A DNA stretch of 64,000 nt, from positions 930,001-994,000 of the forward strand of contig JAMSLZ010000003.1 in the NCBI GenBank assembly GCA_026027325.1. Direction: 5' to 3'. The stretch's first letter is position 1; each line of letters opens with the position of its first letter. A model generated the notes under the pieces. That model did no database searches, was not told the DNA's origin, and saw only the letters and a program-made list of their open reading frames with translations. A program made the translations under genes and the position numbers. This document shows positions 58,966 to 64,000 of this stretch, piece by piece. Source of the stretch: Actinomucor elegans (taxonomy: Eukaryota; Mucoromycota; Mucoromycetes; Mucorales; Mucoraceae).

Positions 58966-60079
58966 TAAGAGTATGCTAACGCATTTCTTTACAAATTTTA
59001 TTGTATATACGATAGTTGAGTTATGGCTGTAACTATTTGAGAAAACAAAGAATCTTTATCACAGGTATTTTCGTCAGCACATAGAAATATCAAATTTTAA
59101 ACGTTTTTTTTTGTTGTATTTTCAATTTTAAATGCTACACCTCCAAAAAAAAATCGAAAAAATTTCATAATGAGGTATTTTTATATCAGTTTACACTGCT
59201 TTAAAGGTATTTTGGAGGCACAGATTATAATATCACATTATTTCACACATTTAAGCGTATATATTGACTTTTTTTCTATTATCGAATAAAACTCAATAGG
59301 GGATGAATTACTAGATTTAAGCAGGGGCTTAGTATAGCATTCAGATTAGACGTGACATTGCTACCAGATGCATGAAATGTGCTATATTAGCGACCTTTTA
59401 TGTTCTTTTCGATTCCATAACACTCTATGTTGATGATAGTGGCGTAACAAGCTTTTTTAGTCTCCATAATACTTCTTAAAAATGCATAACAGTGGTGAAT
59501 AGTTGAAAAACAATAAAAACTAGCATAGTTTAGCGTATAAAGAGATATTGGCCATGATAATAAATAGAAATAGTTTTAAATGCTATTCAAAATAACACAA
59601 CTTGCGTTTGCTGATCCAAAAAAAAAAAGAAGAGACTAAACATCATGGTCAATAATGAAATGCTTAAAATAGGTTACAGCCTTACAGTAAAGGCACTGCT
59701 GCATCGCTTCCAACTTGTCTACATAAGAGAGTATCACTGTACACTAGAGCGCATAAACAAATAGAATACCTGCATCCGAAAGCCATTTATAGTTATGCAA
59801 CTAAAGCATATCCTTTATATCAATATAAATAACTTTATTGTTTCAACCCTTTACTTCTTATTTACTTGAAGTATAAGCGCATTATTCAGTAAATGGTATT
59901 GTTCGACAATTCCGTCTACTCCTATACCCTGTTCAAATTTCGGACAATCCTCTTTTTCAACTGCTTTTAACTATATATAGAGGTGCCATAAACGCAGAAA
60001 CATTGTTAAGTAGTGAAGGTTAAATCAAGAAATACATATTGCTATTTAATGTAATAAAAGGGTTAAAGATGGTTATTTA

Positions 60080-60145
60080 TGAGATACAGTAGCTTATTCT
60101 GGGTATGAACTACTAGCCTCATCCGATACTTGACAGAGATCATGC
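60080..60145 (-). repeat. family A repeat, copy 20
   Basis: GATACAGTAGCTTATTCTGG, then GTATGAACTACTAGCC. Both hairpin arms are nearly intact. Confidence 0.78.
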
Positions 60146-60452
60146 CAATTTTCTAAAATGAAATTGATGCTCAGAAATCACCTATATATATAGGTAAAAG
60201 GGTTTATATGTGTTTGAAATCAGGATAGTTTTGATGATAAGAGCAGGTTTGCACATTTTTAGTATGGTATCCTGAACGCTAAACGTGATGTGATGGTTAT
60301 ATTATTCGAATAATGGTTTGCATCATCACGTAATTTAGATGATAAAAAAATCATTATATCTACTACTAGTTTGTATAAAGAGTATAGATTTATAATCCCA
60401 ATGGCTAAAATATAGCATATCTGGTTGTTTCAGTTAGAAAATAGTTTCAATA

Positions 60453-60526
60453 AGTGCGGTAGTTCACTAAATATATAGGACTAATCAGATGCAACTTTTG
60501 GCTCATATTGGTCAGGAAATCTAGAC
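60453..60526 (-). repeat. family A repeat, copy 21
   Basis: GCGGTAGTTCACTAAATATA, then ATCAGATGCAACTTTTGGCT, then GAAATCTAGA. Confidence 0.72.
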
Positions 60527-60593
60527 ATTATTGCGGTGATTAGTAAGATGAAATGTACGTAACCCGCGGTCAATCGTTAACTAAATCAAGATT

Positions 60594-60676
60594 CTAATAG
60601 ATGCAACAGTTCATTCCAAGTATGAACTTGTCAAATGCAGCTTTTGATCAGGATTGATTGACAATCAGATCTTGAT
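60594..60676 (-). repeat. family A repeat, copy 22
   Basis: TAATAGATGCAACAGTTCAT, TCCAAGTATGAACTTGTC, then AAATGCAGCTTTTGATCAGG. Confidence 0.75.
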
Positions 60677-60752
60677 TACTCAAAATATATGCAAATTATT
60701 CCTGATATTTAATGTATAGCATATTCTCTATACCTTGGCCAAATAGCAATTA

Positions 60753-60790
60753 TGATAAATACAACAGTCTATTCTGAATATGTGTAAGCC
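60753..60790 (-). repeat. family A repeat fragment, copy 23
   Basis: ATAAATACAACAGTCTATTC, then TGAATATGTGTAAGCC. Left half only. Confidence 0.5.
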
Positions 60791-60877
60791 CTCAAGTATG
60801 TTATCATCATAAGAAATATAATAATAGGAATAGAGGAAGTGGAATGAATCCCGAACATTCGTAAGGGTATTACTCTC

Positions 60878-60955
60878 AGGCCCAAATTTTCAAGAAAACA
60901 ACTTTTTTTTTGTGGAGTGTATTCCAAGGCCTAGATAATTAATAAATATTTTTTG
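60878..60955 (+). repeat. family B repeat, copy 3
   Basis: CAGGCCCAAATTTTCAAG, then TTTTTGTGGAGTGTATTCCA, then AGGCCTAGATAATTAATAA. Confidence 0.5.
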
Positions 60956-61339
60956 ATGATCATTTGGTATTTATTGGCATCCCAAACATGCAAGATATAG
61001 TTAAACATAAAAAAAACCAAAATTGATTTTTTTTTTATTAAGAAAAATTCAACCAATTTAAATAATAGGATCAATAAAAAGCAGAAAAAAAAATCTGAAC
61101 TCTAAATTTCTTTACTAAAGCTGTTGGATAATGTCCAATAAAGAATAATTAAATTGAAGCAAAAAGCTTGTAAATCAATGTACATCAACTATTCACAAAC
61201 GAATCCATTTATAAATATGCTAAAAAAAAAACATTATAAAAAAAGCACATATATGTCAGCATACGCGTTATATGTATACAATGGTACGATTACAATTCAA
61301 AAACGGTTTATTTTAGGATAACGAAGTGTAGTGGTATAG

Positions 61340-61753
61340 CTAAAGTATATATATAATAATAAAAGGACACATTAGTAGAATAAGAGTATAAGAATTGATA
61401 GTAGATGCACTGGATATATGTAATCGACCGTTTTTTCCAATTGTATCGTCTGGATAAGGAGCTGACTGAGAAGGTTTTGCACTGGACATGGAAGAGCTCA
61501 TGGAACCTATGTGCGTAGGAAATACGGGAAAATGGGTAAAGACAAACGAAGTGGGCGATGGCGAGAATGATAACGTAATAGTAGCATTACTACTTGTAGT
61601 GATATTACTGGAAGTCATGATGGTGCTACTACTATTCGTAGTGGTAGTATTAAAGGTGATAGCGCTGGAGACTGTCATGGTTGGAGTGGCTTCTTGGGCT
61701 TGGGCTACAATGATAGATTGTAGCAATATGATGAACAGTAAATAGATGTGCAT
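61340..61753 (-). CDS. small Ser/Thr-rich secreted protein, probably GPI-anchored
   Basis: Intronless, 137 residues. A signal peptide (IYLLFIILLQSIIVAQA, to about residue 19) precedes a Ser/Thr/Asn-rich central region of about 90 residues with several NxS/T sites (for example FNTTTTNSSST, TSSNITTSSNATI). A hydrophobic C-terminal tail (YTLILLMCPFIIIYIL) with no following charge is preceded by small residues (SSAST), the pattern of a GPI attachment signal. Likely a wall- or surface-attached glycoprotein. No named family is recognised. It starts 87 bp after the stop of the bHLH gene on the same strand, with a TATA-like CTTATAAG (61809-61816) in that gap. Confidence 0.72.
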   Translation of the reverse strand: MHIYLLFIILLQSIIVAQAQEATPTMTVSSAITFNTTTTNSSSTIMTSSNITTSSNATITLSFSPSPTSFVFTHFPVFPTHIGSMSSSMSSAKPSQSAPYPDDTIGKNGRLHISSASTINSYTLILLMCPFIIIYIL

Positions 61754-61840
61754 TTGGTTGATAATAGAAAAGAAAGAAAAAAGAAAAGAAAGAAAGAGGC
61801 AGAGAGATACTTATAAGGGGGGCAACTAAATAGGAGGAGT

Positions 61841-62441
61841 TCATTGAAAACAAGACTTGAGCCTTGTCAATTCTCGTTGCAGTTCTTCTTTTTCATGTAA
61901 ACTACGCGCTTCTTTCTCTCGTAATAGATCAATGTATTCCACAGCTATATATGAACTTATCAGCTTAGTTTACAAGGTGCATTGTGTATAAGCGCTTACC
62001 TTTACTCAGAATCTCCCATTTACTTGACTTCATGCTCTTATCCATAGGCAACAATTCCCTCAAATCATCAAAAAGATCCTTCATTTCTTTTCTACGCTTT
62101 CGTTCTGCTAATTTATGGCTGATACGCAATTCAGGTGACCGAGAATACGATCCATGCGTGCTGTGGCGCCTTTCCTGCAGGATAGCCGAAGAAGAAGGGA
62201 TATTGTTGGCTATCGAGTGTCGGCGCGCTTGTGGCGGTTGGGTAATGAATGCTATTGAAGGTAAAGACTCTCTTCGAGTAGGTCTCCCGGTCAAATCAGG
62301 ACGATGATCGAGTGGAGAAGGTCTAAAAGAAGGCGAGGGGGACCTTGAGCTTTCTTGAGATCCTGCAGGACTATAAGAAAAGGGTTGAGGCAGTTTGGGT
62401 GCAAGCATCATAGCTTCTTTATCACTAGGCATAAAGTCCAT
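61841..62441 (-). CDS. basic helix-loop-helix transcription factor
   Basis: Two exons on the minus strand, 62441-62000 and 61944-61841, encode 181 residues. The N-terminal 110 residues are Ser/Pro/Arg-rich and disordered. The bHLH domain covers about 113-165: the basic region [20 protein letters not shown] holds the E-box contacts (His/Glu/Arg spaced as in H-x3-E-x2-R-R). Helix 1 to loop reads [19 protein letters not shown], and helix 2 [20 protein letters not shown]. Helix 2 continues as a leucine-zipper-like heptad to the end ([14 protein letters not shown]). The intron lies at the loop-helix 2 junction, a common site in this family. The H-E-R pattern predicts CACGTG-type binding; two CACGTG hexamers lie just upstream. 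The specific subfamily is not assigned. Confidence 0.88.
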
Positions 62442-62532
62442 TCTCTGTCGATTAATTACAAGAAAGAAAAACGAAATGAGCAAGATGTTTTTTGAGATGT
62501 TTATTAAGAAAATCCTTTTTTTTTTATGAAAG

Positions 62533-62538
62533 CACGTG
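62533..62538. promoter_or_regulatory. E-box CACGTG upstream of the bHLH gene
   Basis: Palindromic hexamer 92 bp upstream of the bHLH start, inside the 148-bp gap to the dehydrogenase gene. Confidence 0.4.
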
Positions 62539-62579
62539 TTTGAAATAGTTCAGCATAAACCTTGTGCGTCCATGGGCTC

Positions 62580-62585
62580 CACGTG
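62580..62585. promoter_or_regulatory. second E-box CACGTG upstream of the bHLH gene
   Basis: Second perfect CACGTG, 139 bp upstream of the bHLH start and next to the dehydrogenase stop codon. Confidence 0.35.
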
Positions 62586-62589
62586 TATT

Positions 62590-63515
62590 TTACTTGTACT
62601 TTTTGGCCGCAGCCCAGTCAACCACAGGACTTGCAATTAACTTGGCCCAAATAGCTATATAACCAAACCAAGCAGGTACATAGACTTCGCGCTCTCTTGC
62701 ATCAGAGGCTTGTATAATACGCTTGGCTACAGTGGTTGGGGATAGTTTGTTCTTTTTAGAGCCTGCTACTTGGCCTTGACCTAAGGCAGTGTCTACAGCG
62801 GATAGTCTCAAGTCAGTATCCACGGTGCCTGGGCAAATGATACCAATATGTATATTCAACGACTGCACTTCTACACGCAAAGAATCAAAAAATCCATGAA
62901 GTGCATGCTTTGAACCTGCATACAAGGCACGCGTTGGTGCTCCCACTTTGCCAGCCATTGAGGAAACCACGATGAAATTAGGTGACACGGACTGAATCAT
63001 CAAAGGTAAAAATAAACGTGCTGTCCATACTGCTGCAAAATAATTGATAGTCGTGATTCGCTGAAGTGCTGAATTGATTTCATCAGACGTTTTATATCTT
63101 CTTTGCCAGTATTGATACCACATGCTTCTAAAAAGGGTCTCACAGAGATCATACCAGCACAATAAATCACTGTATCCACTGTGCCATCAAAGCTGTCTTT
63201 TGTTAATTGAGCTAATTTCACTAGATCTGTCTCCAAAGTAACATCGCCGGCCAAATACTCTACTTGAGGTGAGCCAGCATCTTCGCATTGTTGTTTTAAT
63301 TCTTGTAGTAATTCTGTTCTTCGTGCAAACAATATCAGTTTGGCACCTCTTGCTGCATAGTTTAATGCGCATTCCTTTCCTATCCCAGAGGAGCAGCCTA
63401 ACAGAACCACGCGCTCATCTTTAGGATCAAGTTTATGTTTGCGATCTTGCTTTTGATTGAAAATGTAGTGACTGAGCAGTAAACCAGCCGCTAATGCAAT
63501 GAATTCTTTAGCCAT
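62590..63515 (-). CDS. membrane-anchored short-chain dehydrogenase/reductase
   Basis: Two exons on the minus strand, 63515-63119 and 63068-62590, with a 50-nt intron, encode 291 residues. The N-terminus has a hydrophobic anchor (FIALAAGLLLSHYIF). The Rossmann nucleotide site is VVLLGCSSGIGKECAL (about 36-50), then FARR, DVTLETD and VIYCAGMIS. The Ser of VVSSMAGKVG and the YAGSKHA Tyr-x3-Lys complete the catalytic set, with Asn in TTINYFAA. The FARRTELL stretch after beta-2 suggests NADP preference. The layout resembles DHRS7/11-beta-HSD-like SDRs of lipid metabolism; the substrate is unknown. Without the intron the frame appears broken, but splicing 63118-63069 joins FLEAC to ALQRITTINYF cleanly. 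Confidence 0.88.
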
Positions 63516-63570
63516 TTTGTATAATATGTGTAAAGAAAAAGACGTGTTTAAAGCAAACTGAGCATGATAT

Positions 63571-64000
63571 TTATTCAGCTTTTTGACATGTGAAACGGTC
63601 ACAGACTTCTAAAGTTGTATCTTGAAGATACTCGTTGGTAGCTGTTGGTAGGAGCAGTGATGGTAATTTCTTCTTGCTCTTCTTTAAGTTTTGAAGCTCG
63701 TCGCTTGATTTTCTTGTCTTTGCTGACAAAGACTTGTTCTTCTTTTTAACGGACATCTTTTTTCTTTTGATTTGCTTTTTGACAGGCTGACCTTTACGCA
63801 TACTTAATTTTTGTCTATCTGGGGCAAAAGCAGAAGTTCTTCCACCAACCTATATAATAGATCAAGTTCAATATAACAAGAAAACACACACACACACACA
63901 CACAAAAGTCTTTTGTAGAGCCTATTTACCGTCTCAAATTGTAATAGCAATCCATTGGGTAACCTTTCTTTGTTGTTTTTACCCTTATTCCATCGATATT
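63571..64000 (-). CDS. C-terminal part of a Lys-rich, probably nuclear protein (cut by window edge)
   Basis: Two exons are visible on the minus strand: from the window edge to 63930, then 63849-63571. The sequence begins YRWNKGKNNKERLPNGLLLQ, joins in phase to VGGRTSAFAPDRQKLSMRKG, and ends with a strongly basic tail (KKQIKRKKMSVKKKNKSLSA) typical of nucleolar proteins. I do not recognise the family with confidence. The intron (63850-63929) contains a (CA)n microsatellite. The stop lies 55 bp before the dehydrogenase start on the same strand. Confidence 0.6.
63885..63904. repeat. (CA)n microsatellite in an intron
   Basis: About ten CA units inside the intron of the edge gene. Confidence 0.9.

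Larger units (their letters stand above)
57503..61339. other. 3.8 kb gene-free, repeat-rich gap
   Basis: Convergent 3' ends. Six family A copies, all in the same orientation (58388-60790), and two family B copies. Also a (TAA)n microsatellite at 57683-57714. A 96-codon ORF at 57714-58004 is not supported. Confidence 0.55.

Noticed and set aside
63060..63125. Apparent frameshift in the short-chain dehydrogenase gene
   Set aside because: A normal 50-nt GT-AG intron (63118-63069) joins the two frames in phase and gives the expected SDR sequence.

Overview
This window is nuclear DNA of a filamentous fungus, most likely an early-diverging one of the Mucoromycota (Mucorales-like). It is AT-rich. 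Most genes carry several short GT-AG introns of about 45-90 nt. There is no operon logic, gaps of 2-4 kb lack genes, and protein content is fungal (CCH1, ChAP/BCH1, SFP1-like factor, PHO84, exopolygalacturonase, mevalonate kinase). A minor-spliceosome AT-AC intron in the calcium-channel gene points to an early-diverging fungus, because most Dikarya have lost that machinery. I cannot name the genus from sequence alone. Exon models were built by hand from splice consensus, reading phase and family conservation; almost every model closes to an exact multiple of three.

Layout, left to right: CCH1 calcium channel (+, 21 exons, 448-7727); 2.2 kb gap with repeats; MAK21/NOC1 ribosome biogenesis factor (+, 9927-13330); 2.1 kb gap; SFP1-like zinc-finger factor (+, 15420-16389); 3.7 kb gap with a four-unit tandem repeat; MerT/MerP-like membrane protein with a heavy-metal domain (+, 20104-20658); single-pass SH3 protein (+, 20902-22283); 7TM-like membrane protein (-, 23383-24912, with a 12-nt microexon); 4.6 kb gap; PHO84 phosphate transporter (+, 29507-31117); sphingoid-base kinase (-, 32284-33951); FAM210-like mitochondrial protein (+, 34475-34960); SVOP-like MFS transporter (-, 35104-37083, with another 12-nt microexon); gap; RPS20 (-) and ERG12 (+) sharing a 170-bp divergent promoter; ChAP/BCH1 cargo adaptor (+, 41041-43706); gap; GH28 exopolygalacturonase (-); protein kinase-like gene (-) packed 7 nt behind a polyQ bromodomain gene (-, 48703-51709); 3 kb gap; Sec7-PH Arf exchange factor (+, 54781-57502); 3.8 kb repeat-rich gap; then a compact minus-strand run of GPI-like protein, bHLH factor, short-chain dehydrogenase and a gene cut by the window edge.

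Functional themes are ordinary housekeeping: ion and nutrient uptake (CCH1, PHO84, MFS), ribosome production and its control (MAK21, RPS20, SFP1-like), lipid and isoprenoid metabolism (sphingoid kinase, ERG12), membrane traffic (ChAP, Arf-GEF), and plant-wall degradation (exoPG). The gaps hold an AT-rich dispersed repeat (at least 22 recognisable copies, here called family A) centred on a conserved hairpin, a second smaller family (family B), and many poly-A/T tracts. The most notable observations are the AT-AC intron, the hairpin repeat, the microexons, the MerT/MerP-like eukaryotic protein and the 7-nt gap between two spliced genes.
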